DNA of 64,000 nt from Eutrophovita sp913057845 (lineage in GTDB: Bacteria > Pseudomonadota > Gammaproteobacteria > Burkholderiales > Eutrophovitaceae), in contig CAWUVH010000003.1 of NCBI GenBank assembly GCA_963925895.1, positions 62,001-126,000 of the forward strand, read 5' to 3'. The translations under genes were made by a program, and so were the position numbers. Within the stretch, counting starts at the first letter, position 1; each line of letters opens with the position of its first letter. Positions 1-8,907 of this stretch are shown one piece after another. The notes beneath the pieces are model-generated. The model had not been told where the DNA came from. It saw nothing but the letters and a program-made list of their open reading frames with translations, and ran no database searches.

Positions 1-500
1 CTATGATCCAAGGCTAATGACATGGTCATCGAAATGATCGCGCCTTTCGTCGCGGCATAAGCTACTAGCCGCCGATTACCACGGATACCATTTATTGAGG
101 CGAGATTCACAATAGCCCCACCACCCCTCTTTCTCATAAGTGGAATCGCCTTTTGACAGCCCAGAAAACTTCCCCGAAGATTTATTTCCATAACCTCGTC
201 CCAAAACTCACGAGTTGTTTCCTCTGCCGTAGCCTGCGGGGAAATACCAGCATTATTTACCAACACATCTAACCCACCGTGAGACTTCATTAAAGAGTCC
301 ATCGTTGCTTCCCACGACTCTTCGTGTCGAACATCTAACTTTACTGCCTCATAATCCTTTACTGCCTCAGCCTGTGAGTCGTCAAGTATTCCCGCGATAA
401 TTGTTGCGCCTTCGCTCGACATTCTTTTTGCAGTAGCTAGTCCTATCCCAGTCCCCGCTCCTGTAATCAATACCACTTTATTTTTAAATCGGTCACTCAT
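1..500 (-). CDS. SDR-family NAD(P)-dependent oxidoreductase (C-terminus beyond window)
   Basis: I read this gene directly from the complementary strand: 166 residues from an ATG at 500, still open at base 1. A GAGGTGA ribosome-binding site lies about 8 nt upstream of the start. The N-terminus has the classical short-chain dehydrogenase Rossmann motif ITGAGTGIG. NNAG follows, then a catalytic Ser in NLASI and the YAATK (YxxxK) pair. The family reduces or oxidises alcohol/carbonyl groups with NAD(P). It follows mtnA by 43 bp on the same strand, so it may be the last gene of the methylthioadenosine salvage operon, perhaps acting on an aldehyde or ketone from that pathway. That link is inference; substrate cannot be told from sequence. 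Confidence 0.88.
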   Translation of the reverse strand, partial: MSDRFKNKVVLITGAGTGIGLATAKRMSSEGATIIAGILDDSQAEAVKDYEAVKLDVRHEESWEATMDSLMKSHGGLDVLVNNAGISPQATAEETTREFWDEVMEINLRGSFLGCQKAIPLMRKRGGGAIVNLASINGIRGNRRLVAYAATKGAIISMTMSLALDH

Positions 501-543
501 GTGTGCGTCACCTCAAAAGTTAATAACTAGAGTCGACAAGACT

Positions 544-1578
544 CTAAAACAACGCCCGCAACTTTTCTTCATTAGGGGCGTAGACAATTCCTTTTTCTGT
601 AATTAGCCCCGTGACGAATCGAGCGGGCGTGACGTCAAAAGCCGGGTTCCTGACCTTTATATTTGCTGGCGCCCACCGAACGCCACCATATCCAGTAACT
701 TCATCCGCAGAACGCTCCTCAATAGGAATGTCATCACCTTTAGCTATTGAAAGATCAATCGTAGATAGTGGGCAGGCGACATAAAATGGAATATCGTGCT
801 CCTTAGCCATAACCGCCACCATGTATGTGCCAATTTTATTGGCCACATCACCATTGGCTGCGACGCGATCTGTGCCTACAATAACGACGTCAATGTCGCC
901 GCTTTTCATAAAATGACCCGCCATATTATCGGTGATTAGCGTCGTATCAATGCCGTCTTCCGATAGTTCCCACGCAGTCAATCGAGCGCCCTGCATAAAA
1001 GGTCGCGTCTCGTCAGCAAAAACAGTTATTTTTTTTCCGGCCATCACCGCGGAACGAATAACGCCAAGTGCGGTTCCATGCCCAGCAGTGGCCAGCGCGC
1101 CTGCATTGCAATGAGTTAACACACACGTGCCGTCACCAATAATTGATGCCCCGATAGCACCCATTGCTTTATTAATATCGATATCCTCGTTGTATATCGC
1201 GTGAGCCTCCCGCAGTAGTGCATGCGCTATCTCGATAGGTTCTTTTTCAACCGCCTCTACTAACCGATCGCGCATTCGATCTAGGGCCCAGAATAAATTC
1301 ACGGCAGTTGGACGACTCCCTGACAAAACATCTAAGGCATTCGCAAGATGCTTGTCGAATGAATCTCTATTAAACAACATGGATTTTTGAGCCTCTAACG
1401 CTACGCCGTAGGCTGCCGCCACACCTATTGCCGGCGCACCTCTAACCACCATCTGACGGATTGCGTCCGCAACAGATTGTGCATCTGAGTACGACAAATA
1501 CTGAATGACGGTAGGCAAGCATCGCTGATCAATCATCTCAAGTTGGCTATTACGCCAGCGTAGTGTCTCTACAGTCAT
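544..1578 (-). CDS. mtnA: S-methyl-5-thioribose-1-phosphate isomerase
   Basis: Cytosolic aldose-ketose isomerase that converts 5-methylthioribose-1-phosphate to methylthioribulose-1-phosphate in methylthioadenosine salvage. At 344 residues it has the usual family length. Supporting motifs are RGAPAIG near residue 47, the catalytic-Cys region THCNAGALAT near 155-164, and the catalytic-Asp region VGTDRVAANGD near 235-245, all typical of MtnA and eIF2B-like isomerases. The ATG start follows apt by 15 bp, and the order mtnP-apt-mtnA is a coherent salvage cassette. No mtnB, mtnC or mtnD is present in the window, so the fate of the product is not shown here. Confidence 0.95.
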   Translation of the reverse strand: MTVETLRWRNSQLEMIDQRCLPTVIQYLSYSDAQSVADAIRQMVVRGAPAIGVAAAYGVALEAQKSMLFNRDSFDKHLANALDVLSGSRPTAVNLFWALDRMRDRLVEAVEKEPIEIAHALLREAHAIYNEDIDINKAMGAIGASIIGDGTCVLTHCNAGALATAGHGTALGVIRSAVMAGKKITVFADETRPFMQGARLTAWELSEDGIDTTLITDNMAGHFMKSGDIDVVIVGTDRVAANGDVANKIGTYMVAVMAKEHDIPFYVACPLSTIDLSIAKGDDIPIEERSADEVTGYGGVRWAPANIKVRNPAFDVTPARFVTGLITEKGIVYAPNEEKLRALF

Positions 1579-1593
1579 GAATCACCCATCACT

Positions 1594-2124
1594 TTAATCA
1601 CCTTCAAACTCGATTAGAGTGAAAACACTTTTCCCAAGCGCTTCCAGCTTCTTCGTGCCACCCAGGTCTGGCAAATCAATAATGAAGCAACACTCGACAA
1701 TCTCACCGCCAGACCTTTCTATTAATTTGGCAGCGGCCTCAGCGGTTCCGCCGGTGGCAATCAAATCGTCCACAAGCAATATTTTTGAGCCAACGGCAAA
1801 TGCATCCGCATGAATTTCAATTTTGTCGGTTCCATATTCCAACTCATAACTTTGTGAAATTGTCTTTCCAGGAAGCTTGCCGCTCTTTCTAACGGGAATA
1901 AAGCCCTTACCCAAACTTGCGGCTAGAGGTGCGCCCAAAATAAATCCGCGCGCTTCAATGCCTGCAACAAAATCAATTGTGTGTTGCTGATAGCGATCAA
2001 CTAACAATTGAATAGTATGTTTAAACCCCTCGGGATGACTCAACAACGTAGTGATGTCACGGAACATGATCCCCGGCTTGGGGTAATCTGGGATCGTCCT
2101 GATTAGGTCGGCGATATTCATCAT
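1594..2124 (-). CDS. apt: Adenine phosphoribosyltransferase
   Basis: Converts adenine plus PRPP to AMP in the cytosol, recycling the adenine released by MtnP. At 176 residues it is standard length. The PRPP-binding loop LLVDDLIATGGT lies near residues 116-127, and the N-terminal part has PDYPKPGIMFRD and GIEARGFI, both typical of Apt. Two adjacent ATG codons (2124 and 2121) could serve as start. It sits between mtnP and mtnA with short gaps (52 and 15 bp), so co-transcription is likely. Placement directly after the phosphorylase fits a dedicated adenine-salvage step. Confidence 0.96.
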   Translation of the reverse strand: MMNIADLIRTIPDYPKPGIMFRDITTLLSHPEGFKHTIQLLVDRYQQHTIDFVAGIEARGFILGAPLAASLGKGFIPVRKSGKLPGKTISQSYELEYGTDKIEIHADAFAVGSKILLVDDLIATGGTAEAAAKLIERSGGEIVECCFIIDLPDLGGTKKLEALGKSVFTLIEFEGD

Positions 2125-2176
2125 TGATCCTTAAAATCAAAATACAATTTAAAAACACTAATAATCAGGCGATTCA

Positions 2177-3055
2177 TTATTTCTTCAACACCCGTCCTGC
2201 TATCGCATCGAGTGTTTCAAGTATTTTTGGGTCACGAGCATCAGGAGATGTAATTAATGCAAACTCTAATGCTTGCTTGCAATTACAGGTTGGACCCGTT
2301 TCATCGGCCGTAATTAAAGGGGCGACTTCACTAATCAATGTCTTTGCTTTTTCTGCATTTCCAACCAAAACTTTAATGACCTGCTCGACGGAAACATCCT
2401 CATGATCTGGATGCCAGCAATCAAAGTCTGTAACCATCGCGATACTGGCATAACAAATTTCTGCTTCGCGCGCTAATTTGGCCTCTGGCATATTGGTCAT
2501 TCCAATCACGTCACAACCCCATTGTCGGTATAGCTCTGACTCCGCTAGCGTGGAAAACTGGGGGCCCTCCATTACGAGATAAGTACCTCCTCTGACGTGT
2601 TCAATTTCAGCACTTTTTAATGCGGATTCAATATGCCCGCCAAGACGAGAGCACACAGGGTGGGCCACCGAAACATGAGCGACCAACCCCTTCCCAAAAA
2701 AAGATTTTTCTCGGGCAAAGGTTCTATCAATAAATTGGTCCACGATTACGAACATTCCTGGGGCGAGATCCTCTCGTAACGAACCTACTGCGCTCACTGA
2801 AACCAAATCCGTAACCCCTAGCCGTTTCATTCCATCAATGTTCGCTCTGTAGTTAACGTGGCTGGGCGAAACCACATGGCCGCGCCCATGACGAGGGAGA
2901 AATACTATTTTTTGTCCTTTATACTCCCCGACCAGAAATTCATCAGAAGGGTCTCCAAAGGGACTTTCGACTTTTTTCCACTCAGTATTCTCCAACCCCT
3001 TTATGTCGTAAACACCACTGCCGCCGAAAATTCCAATAACCGTATCAGCCACCAT
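2177..3055 (-). CDS. mtnP: S-methyl-5'-thioadenosine phosphorylase
   Basis: Phosphorolyses methylthioadenosine, a by-product of polyamine and other SAM-dependent synthesis, to adenine and methylthioribose-1-phosphate. The 292-residue protein begins with the phosphate-binding GIFGGSGVYD motif. It also carries FLPRHGRGH, the substrate-pocket segment EGPQFSTLAES, and GMTNMPEA, which together mark MTA/purine phosphorylases (PNP family 2). A GAGGAAG Shine-Dalgarno sequence precedes the ATG. It heads the mtnP-apt-mtnA cassette, 89 bp downstream of lgt, with its own candidate promoter in that gap. Strict MTA specificity over other purine nucleosides is inferred from the mtnA neighbour. Confidence 0.94.
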   Translation of the reverse strand: MVADTVIGIFGGSGVYDIKGLENTEWKKVESPFGDPSDEFLVGEYKGQKIVFLPRHGRGHVVSPSHVNYRANIDGMKRLGVTDLVSVSAVGSLREDLAPGMFVIVDQFIDRTFAREKSFFGKGLVAHVSVAHPVCSRLGGHIESALKSAEIEHVRGGTYLVMEGPQFSTLAESELYRQWGCDVIGMTNMPEAKLAREAEICYASIAMVTDFDCWHPDHEDVSVEQVIKVLVGNAEKAKTLISEVAPLITADETGPTCNCKQALEFALITSPDARDPKILETLDAIAGRVLKK

Positions 3056-3076
3056 TGTTACTTCCTCTTTATAAAC

Positions 3077-3105
3077 ATAATGAAAAATTCGTTCTCACGA
3101 CTCAA
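3077..3105 (-). promoter_or_regulatory. Candidate sigma70 promoter for mtnP-apt-mtnA
   Basis: Reading leftward, TTGAGT (3105-3100) and CATTAT (3082-3077) are separated by 17 bp in the 89-bp gap between lgt and mtnP. Each hexamer matches the consensus at four of six positions, so support is moderate. It would let the salvage genes be expressed apart from the long upstream operon. Confidence 0.4.
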
Positions 3106-3144
3106 AACATAAGTCTCAAAAAATTTTCGCGCCAAGTAAGGCGG

Positions 3145-3936
3145 TCATATCATTTGCTGTTTTTGTCCTGCCCGAAACATTAGAAATACACCAAGCAACA
3201 ACATAGGTATACATAACCATTGTCCCATTGAAAATCCAAATGATAAAAGTCCTAAGTGCGCATCAGGTTCTCTCATAAACTCCACCACAAATCTAAATAA
3301 TGCATAACCCACCAAGAATAATCCTGATGTCGCACCGATCGGTCGTTTTGTTCTTGAGAAGAACCACAGAATAGTAAATAACACTATCCCTTCAAGAAAA
3401 AACTCATACAACTGCGATGGATGTCTACCCGTCAGAGTCCCAGATTGCGGAAAAATGATCGCCCAAGGAACATCTGTAGCGCGCCCCCAAAGTTCTCCAT
3501 TAATGAAATTACCTATACGGCCTGCTGCCAATCCTAATGGGACTAGCGGCGCCACAAAATCAGTCAGAACAAGCCAATCTTTTTGCTTAAATCGAGCGTA
3601 AAGTGCTACTGCAACGCAGACCCCGATTAATCCCCCATGAAACGACATCCCCCCCTTCCAAACATACAATATCGATATTGGGGAATGAAGCACGCCGGCT
3701 AAATCATAAATCAACGCGTACCCTAGGCGACCTCCTACGATGACGCCTAAGATAATATAAAACAACAAATCATCGAACTCTCGTATCGAAATGGAAGGGT
3801 TCTGATTCGCGCGTATTCTTGCTCGACCGAGCATCAAGCCGGAGGCGAAGCCGATTAAATACATCAATCCATACCAACGCACGGCAATCGGCCCAATGTG
3901 AACTGCTATTGGATCAAACTCAGGGTGATACAGCAT
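3145..3936 (-). CDS. lgt: Phosphatidylglycerol-prolipoprotein diacylglyceryl transferase
   Basis: Inner-membrane enzyme that attaches diacylglycerol from phosphatidylglycerol to the lipobox cysteine of prolipoproteins. The 263-residue protein has about seven hydrophobic segments. It carries the Lgt signature around GRIGNFINGELWGR, and HPSQLYE and GGMSFHGGLIG are also family hallmarks. The start overlaps the 3' end of mtgA by 17 bp, indicating translational linkage. It ends the envelope part of the leftward operon (tonB-aroE-mtgA-lgt). Confidence 0.96.
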   Translation of the reverse strand: MLYHPEFDPIAVHIGPIAVRWYGLMYLIGFASGLMLGRARIRANQNPSISIREFDDLLFYIILGVIVGGRLGYALIYDLAGVLHSPISILYVWKGGMSFHGGLIGVCVAVALYARFKQKDWLVLTDFVAPLVPLGLAAGRIGNFINGELWGRATDVPWAIIFPQSGTLTGRHPSQLYEFFLEGIVLFTILWFFSRTKRPIGATSGLFLVGYALFRFVVEFMREPDAHLGLLSFGFSMGQWLCIPMLLLGVFLMFRAGQKQQMI

Positions 3937-4633
3937 TATTCATGTATTGCTCATTAGGAATTTTGACCTGCGACATTCTGCCACGAATAATCTTTACTTT
4001 TCTAAGAGACCCCTCAGTGTCACCAATAATATCGTACCGCCGTGGGGCCGGTATGTAGGAAGCCAATTTAGCCGCCTGTACTTCACTAATTCTCTCGGCA
4101 CTGAGATTAAAATGATGCCTGGCTGCGGCCTCGATACCATAAACACCCCTGCCCCACTCTATGACATTCAAGTAAACCTCCAGAATTCTTTGTTTAGACA
4201 AAGCCGTCTCCAGCATGAGCGTCACAATAGACTCTTGGGTCTTTCTCCAAATTGATCGGCTCGGTGTTAGAAACAAATTCTTTGCTAGCTGCTGGGTGAT
4301 AGTAGAGCCCCCAGAAACAATTTTTCCTTCTCTCACATTCTTCGAGGCGGCATGCCTGAGAGAACCCCAGTCAAACCCATGGTGATCTACAAACTTTGCG
4401 TCCTCAGATGCAACCACGGCTGATTTAACATGTGATGAGATATGCTCATAATTAACCCATTGATAACTAAATCCCTTGTTATTTTCTTTCTTGTACGCTC
4501 TCATGAATGAGGTGCTGGTAGGCTCTACCCACCTTAGAATCAACACGCGACCCGCGAACCATAATTCATAGGTCAGAAACAACAAAATGACTAACCAAAC
4601 TAATTTTGAAGTCCAGCGTCTTTGTCGCTTCAT
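3920..4633 (-). CDS. mtgA: Monofunctional biosynthetic peptidoglycan transglycosylase
   Basis: Membrane-anchored GT51 enzyme that polymerises lipid II into glycan strands. From the start chosen here (MKRQRRW) it is 237 residues. One N-terminal transmembrane helix lies near residues 9-29. The catalytic Glu motif ASEDAKFVDHHGFD follows, then GGSTITQQLAKNLFL. A longer reading frame begins at 4687, but the ATG at 4633 forms an ATGA overlap with the aroE stop and starts right before the basic/hydrophobic anchor, so I prefer it. It overlaps lgt downstream by 17 bp. The tonB-aroE-mtgA order is common in betaproteobacteria. Confidence 0.93.
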   Translation of the reverse strand: MKRQRRWTSKLVWLVILLFLTYELWFAGRVLILRWVEPTSTSFMRAYKKENNKGFSYQWVNYEHISSHVKSAVVASEDAKFVDHHGFDWGSLRHAASKNVREGKIVSGGSTITQQLAKNLFLTPSRSIWRKTQESIVTLMLETALSKQRILEVYLNVIEWGRGVYGIEAAARHHFNLSAERISEVQAAKLASYIPAPRRYDIIGDTEGSLRKVKIIRGRMSQVKIPNEQYMNNAVSP

Positions 4634-5466
4634 GTCGCGCGCAAAGCCTCCATAACTGCTCGCGTCTCTGGTCTCTTGCCTCGCCACAAAAAGAATGATT
4701 CTGCGGCTTGCTCGACAAGCATTCCCAGCCCATCTGAAATTTGATATGCCTTGGCGGCAGCAGCCCAGTGACTGAACGATGTTTTATCTCTGCCATACAT
4801 CATGTCATAGGCCAAAGCATTGCGTCCTAGAACACTGGAGCTCAGCGGAAAAGCGTCCCCACTTAGACTGCTCGATGTTGCATTCACAACCAGGTCAAAT
4901 TCATCCTCAACAATATCGTGTAACCCACCCGAAGACAGCACAATAGGAAAACCTTGAATCTCTGTTTTAATCGAATTAATCAACTCGTGTGCTTTGTTTG
5001 GTGTTCGGTTAACAACCATGATTCGTTTTGGGCGTTCCTCGGCTAGAGGCAGCAAAACACCCCGCGCAGCTCCACCAGCACCTACAATTAAAATTGATTT
5101 ATCAACAATAGGAAATTCCAAATTAAGAACGATATCGGTGACCAAGCCTAAGCCATCGGTATTTTCGGCAAGGACCAATCCACCTTTGTTCGCCAAGGTA
5201 TTTGCGGCTCCGGCATGTTCTGCGCGACTCGAACGAGTTGTAGCCAGGTCATAAGCATCTAATTTAAATGGAACCGTCACATTAGCCCCTAGACCGCCCG
5301 CGGCAAAAAACTCTGTAACGACCTTCGAGAAATCTCCTAGCGAGCACAATATTTTTTTGTACTCTATAGCCTCACCCGTTTGTTCAGCAAACATTGAGTG
5401 AATTTGCGGCGATTTACTGTGTTCAATTGGATTGCCGATAACGACATATTGATCTCTCTCTGCCAT
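4630..5466 (-). CDS. aroE: Shikimate dehydrogenase (NADP+)
   Basis: Reduces 3-dehydroshikimate to shikimate in chorismate and aromatic amino-acid synthesis. The 278-residue length is standard. The substrate-binding N-terminal motif GNPIEHSKSPQIHSMF is present, with the catalytic Lys in NVTVPFKLDAYDL. The NADP-binding domain has GAGGAARGVLLPL and NRTPNKA. The ATG lies immediately next to the tonB-like stop codon, and its own stop overlaps mtgA (ATGA), so the genes are tightly coupled. Confidence 0.96.
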   Translation of the reverse strand: MAERDQYVVIGNPIEHSKSPQIHSMFAEQTGEAIEYKKILCSLGDFSKVVTEFFAAGGLGANVTVPFKLDAYDLATTRSSRAEHAGAANTLANKGGLVLAENTDGLGLVTDIVLNLEFPIVDKSILIVGAGGAARGVLLPLAEERPKRIMVVNRTPNKAHELINSIKTEIQGFPIVLSSGGLHDIVEDEFDLVVNATSSSLSGDAFPLSSSVLGRNALAYDMMYGRDKTSFSHWAAAAKAYQISDGLGMLVEQAAESFFLWRGKRPETRAVMEALRAT

Positions 5467-6360
5467 TTATTTTCCTTGTTTTAAATCAAGCTCGTTCTTT
5501 GTAAACGACCATTGTCTTGTAATTGAAAGGACATCAAACTGGGCGCTTAATTTTGAATCAAAGGGGTCAAAGGGTGCGGATCGCTGCACAATGTCTGTCG
5601 CAGCCTTATCTAGCTTCTCAGAGCCGGATGAGCGGTCAATGACAACGTGCTCAACTGTACCATCAGACCTAATCGACACCGTTACAATCATTGACCCCTC
5701 AAGCCTTTTGTGGATTAAGTCTTGCGAATAAAGACGACTTCCCAAGTCTTCTATTCGTTGCCTCCATCGCTCCACATATCTTGCGAAGTCCGCCTCCTTG
5801 ACGTTCGCGCCAATAAACTTCCGCTTTGGTCTCTTCTGATAATTACTCCACTCTCTCTCAATTTTTGCTTGGAGCTGGCTCATCGATGCTTCGTCAATAA
5901 CATCCATTGAGACCTCTGAATTAATCTTTTTTTGTGGTTTTGTCTCAGCGCGCTCAGAATCTAACTGCAAGGACGCTTGGTCGTGATGAAGGACCAATAG
6001 CTCTTTAATAGACCGTTCAAGCTGCTCAACTTGGCGTCCGGCTAATTTAACGCTGCGCTCAAGGGTGTTCATATAATCAATAGGCGCACTGGTTGTCGCC
6101 ATAACCTCCGCATCAGTATTACCTCCGCCTTGCAAGCTAACCTGAGCTAGTGCGTCGGCTGCGTTTACATGCCGCACAGACTGACTATTGACGAGCACCA
6201 CATCCAAGTCGGCTGAGGCCAAGCGCGGCTGAAGCGTGTTTTGCGCAACTTGAATAGTCAGCAATATCAAGTGAACCGCCAAAGAGCCTGCTAAGGCAAC
6301 TGCCATTGGCTTAGCAGGCTTAAACATCAATTTTTTCGCCGCTCGTCGATTAAATCGCAT
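5467..6360 (-). CDS. TonB-family energy transducer protein
   Basis: Likely periplasm-spanning protein coupling the inner-membrane proton motive force to outer-membrane transport. The 297-residue sequence has a basic N-terminus and one hydrophobic helix near residues 20-38. A polar, coiled-coil-prone middle (about 95-165) follows. The C-terminal TonB/TolA-like domain near 215-285 contains GSMIVTVSIRSDGTVE and a DRSSGSEKLDKAA segment. The long proline-rich spacer of classical TonB is not obvious. No exbB/exbD or receptor gene is adjacent. The position between an RNB nuclease and aroE is a conserved betaproteobacterial arrangement, so the gene may serve general envelope function rather than one receptor. 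Confidence 0.8.
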   Translation of the reverse strand: MRFNRRAAKKLMFKPAKPMAVALAGSLAVHLILLTIQVAQNTLQPRLASADLDVVLVNSQSVRHVNAADALAQVSLQGGGNTDAEVMATTSAPIDYMNTLERSVKLAGRQVEQLERSIKELLVLHHDQASLQLDSERAETKPQKKINSEVSMDVIDEASMSQLQAKIEREWSNYQKRPKRKFIGANVKEADFARYVERWRQRIEDLGSRLYSQDLIHKRLEGSMIVTVSIRSDGTVEHVVIDRSSGSEKLDKAATDIVQRSAPFDPFDSKLSAQFDVLSITRQWSFTKNELDLKQGK

Positions 6361-6408
6361 GCTTGGGATTGTCGCTATTTATCGGAACTCGGTGCGTACA
6401 GAGGCAGA

Positions 6409-8271
6409 TTACGTGGTTGGTTCATCAGTTACAAGTTGAATGGTCTCAATCCACTCTGCATTAGCGAAATTATCAAATATATTAATCTCCAGCACTTTAA
6501 TTAAAACTCTCTGGCCAATATTATTCTGGGGCAATTTGTCGGCCTTACACACTAATGGGATGGAGTCCAACCGTACTAAATTATCCCGCAATACCTCGGC
6601 CTCGAATTCGCTCTGATCCGTTTGCAGTAACCACTTTACACACCAAAAACGCTCCATAGACCTTTGGAACTCTGCATACTGCGCATACTTTGTCTCAAAA
6701 TCATAAAGAATGCTGTGCAGCTCCTCGCTGTTAGAGCTGTAAGTTGGCTCCCGAGATTGGACATGAGCTATTAATTGTCGCTGATTGACTAAGTCAACAT
6801 AACGCCTCAAGGGGCTGCTAATCCAAGCGTAAGCGTTCACGCCCATCATCTCATGAGGAAGCGGAACAATCGACAAACCGGTTTTTGACTTTGTTTTCAC
6901 GCGAAACAAACCAGCAATATCAGCATTTTTAAGCTCAGAGCCCCAATGACTATTCGCGAATATCATCAACTCCGAAACCATTACATCGACCGGAGAGCCG
7001 CGTTTACGTGGCTTAATACTAACGACCCCCTCCACCACCTCAAAACTGTATTCTTTACGATGGATATGACTATTCTTTTCACCTCTAGATTCGCGCAAAC
7101 GACTGGCGAGTTGATAGAGCACATGCAATTCTCGCCCCCTTAAGCAACCCGCCGGTTGGTCCGGGCCTAAATCAGGATCGAAATGATGCTCTATGACGCT
7201 TAAGTCCAAATTATCTGTAACGTTAAGAGCTTCAATTACCGTCTCAATACGACTAACGGCAAACTCCGGATCTATATCCGCATAGAGTGAAACGACGGGC
7301 ACCGTCCGTCCTTGAGACAAGCTAAATTGTTCAATGATTGAAGGGGGCGACATGGTGACCTTCCCTGCCGGGTGATAAACAGTGGACATTCTCGATCGCA
7401 ACTCTCTATCTAAAGCAGAATCTGCCGCGATACACAGACCCGGAGCCGCAATATGCACCCCGAGTCTCCACCCCACATTTTCGTCACCCGTCAAAGAGAA
7501 CGCATCATCAATTTCTGTAGTGGCTGCATCATCAATACTAAACGCGCTCACTTGTGAGATGGGCAAACCATCTACGTCAGGTGCAGAGACATCATTCCTG
7601 TGTTCTGGAGTGTTACTAAAATTATCGTATAGAAATTGTCCAAGATGAAAATCTTCAGCCTCGGGCATGACCGATAATTTTGCAAAGAGCACTCGTCTTC
7701 CAATTTTTAATTTCACACACGCTTGCTCAATCGCTTTTTCCTCAAGCTGATTTTTGTCTGGGCCGTAGAGCAATCGAGGCAAGCTATCGCCGAACTCTGT
7801 TGGCATGACGTATTCACATAATTGCTCGACATGACGTGCGAGTAACAGCTCACGCTGTTTCTTGACCTCTAAAGAGATTTTGGCCGCCTTCAAGGCCTCA
7901 GCGTTAGCCGGCTTAAAATTTCCCTGTCCTTTTTTATAAAAATGTGTTGGATGATCGAATAGAACCGTTAGAACACTAGCCTCCTGTACTTGCGTAATCG
8001 ACTGCCCAAAAAATGCTTTTGCGACTATGGAATATATGCTCTCAGAACCATCAAACGCCTCCCATAGGAGATCAGGATCAATAGTCTTTGCGATTTCTTG
8101 TGCGTTATTAAAAAAGTCATCAGGGCTCGTGCCATCAAAAAAGATAAACACGTGATTCGCCTTGACCTTGACCTGTTTACCAAACTGACTCTGCACCTGA
8201 AGCGACGTACCCATCTCTTTCAAGACGCGCCCAACCTTCAAAGATCCAGACTCCAAATAAAATACATTCAA
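6409..8271 (-). CDS. RNB-domain (RNase II family) exoribonuclease
   Basis: Predicted 3'-5' hydrolytic exoribonuclease. The 620-residue protein has a catalytic RNB domain, recognised by AFSIDDAATTEIDDAFSL with its cluster of metal-binding aspartates near residues 245-262. Family segments GVHIAAPG and SPLRRYVDLVNQRQL follow. The N-terminal part is divergent and I cannot name its domains. The start codon appears to be TTG at 8271, with AAAGG about 9 nt upstream and no suitable in-frame ATG nearby. It is upstream of tonB-aroE, as in other betaproteobacteria. Whether it degrades mRNA generally or has a narrower role is unknown. Confidence 0.85.
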   Translation of the reverse strand: MNVFYLESGSLKVGRVLKEMGTSLQVQSQFGKQVKVKANHVFIFFDGTSPDDFFNNAQEIAKTIDPDLLWEAFDGSESIYSIVAKAFFGQSITQVQEASVLTVLFDHPTHFYKKGQGNFKPANAEALKAAKISLEVKKQRELLLARHVEQLCEYVMPTEFGDSLPRLLYGPDKNQLEEKAIEQACVKLKIGRRVLFAKLSVMPEAEDFHLGQFLYDNFSNTPEHRNDVSAPDVDGLPISQVSAFSIDDAATTEIDDAFSLTGDENVGWRLGVHIAAPGLCIAADSALDRELRSRMSTVYHPAGKVTMSPPSIIEQFSLSQGRTVPVVSLYADIDPEFAVSRIETVIEALNVTDNLDLSVIEHHFDPDLGPDQPAGCLRGRELHVLYQLASRLRESRGEKNSHIHRKEYSFEVVEGVVSIKPRKRGSPVDVMVSELMIFANSHWGSELKNADIAGLFRVKTKSKTGLSIVPLPHEMMGVNAYAWISSPLRRYVDLVNQRQLIAHVQSREPTYSSNSEELHSILYDFETKYAQYAEFQRSMERFWCVKWLLQTDQSEFEAEVLRDNLVRLDSIPLVCKADKLPQNNIGQRVLIKVLEINIFDNFANAEWIETIQLVTDEPTT

Positions 8272-8322
8272 CTGGGACTTACCTTTAAGTTATATTCAAG
8301 AAAAATTATTTAATACGGGCAA

Positions 8323-8907
8323 TCAATGCGCAGGCTCACCAGTAACGTAGGCTAAAACGATCTCTGCGTAGTCTTCAAAGTTACTAAATCCGTGATCACC
8401 GCCCCCGACAATCAACCGCCTACAACCCTCAAAACGATGCGCTGCAATCTTCCAGTCCAGAAGTTCATCTCCAGTGGTATGCACCAGAAATAATTTATCG
8501 ACCCTTTTAATTTCATTAACGTAAAGCCGTTCGAGCTGATGCAAATGCTCATGCGTAAACTCGTATTCTTCGTCCGTGTACAGATTTTTTTGCCAGCCTA
8601 CATAGCTCAATAGCCCAGCATGCGGCGTGATCGCTGGATTGATCAGAACCGATCGGCACCCAAACCGCTGTGATAGGTATGCGCCATAGAAACCGCCTAA
8701 CGAACTCCCTACTAACGTTACATCCTCAATAGGATGCGCGCTAATTCTATCAATTAAACTGGCCACAGCCTTCTCAGGCCAGTGAGATAAGTCTGGGCAC
8801 CAAAGTTCAATATTCGAGTGCCGCTCCTGAATCACTCGCGCCAAGACCTTGGCTTTGAAAGACGACGATGAGCTATTGAACCCATGAATATAGATAACGA
8901 GCTTCAT
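8323..8907 (-). CDS. YqiA/YcfP-type alpha/beta-fold esterase
   Basis: Small cytosolic alpha/beta hydrolase of 194 residues. It begins with YIHGFNSSSSSFKA, which resembles YqiA-family proteins. The nucleophile elbow GSSLGGFYGAYL contains the GxSxG serine near residue 68. A late acidic residue (TTGDELLDW) and the final His in GGGDHGFSNF complete the presumed Ser-Asp-His triad. The ATG overlaps the mpl stop by 4 bp. Substrate is unknown; E. coli YqiA hydrolyses short acyl esters, so a general esterase role is the best guess. Confidence 0.8.
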   Translation of the reverse strand: MKLVIYIHGFNSSSSSFKAKVLARVIQERHSNIELWCPDLSHWPEKAVASLIDRISAHPIEDVTLVGSSLGGFYGAYLSQRFGCRSVLINPAITPHAGLLSYVGWQKNLYTDEEYEFTHEHLHQLERLYVNEIKRVDKLFLVHTTGDELLDWKIAAHRFEGCRRLIVGGGDHGFSNFEDYAEIVLAYVTGEPAH

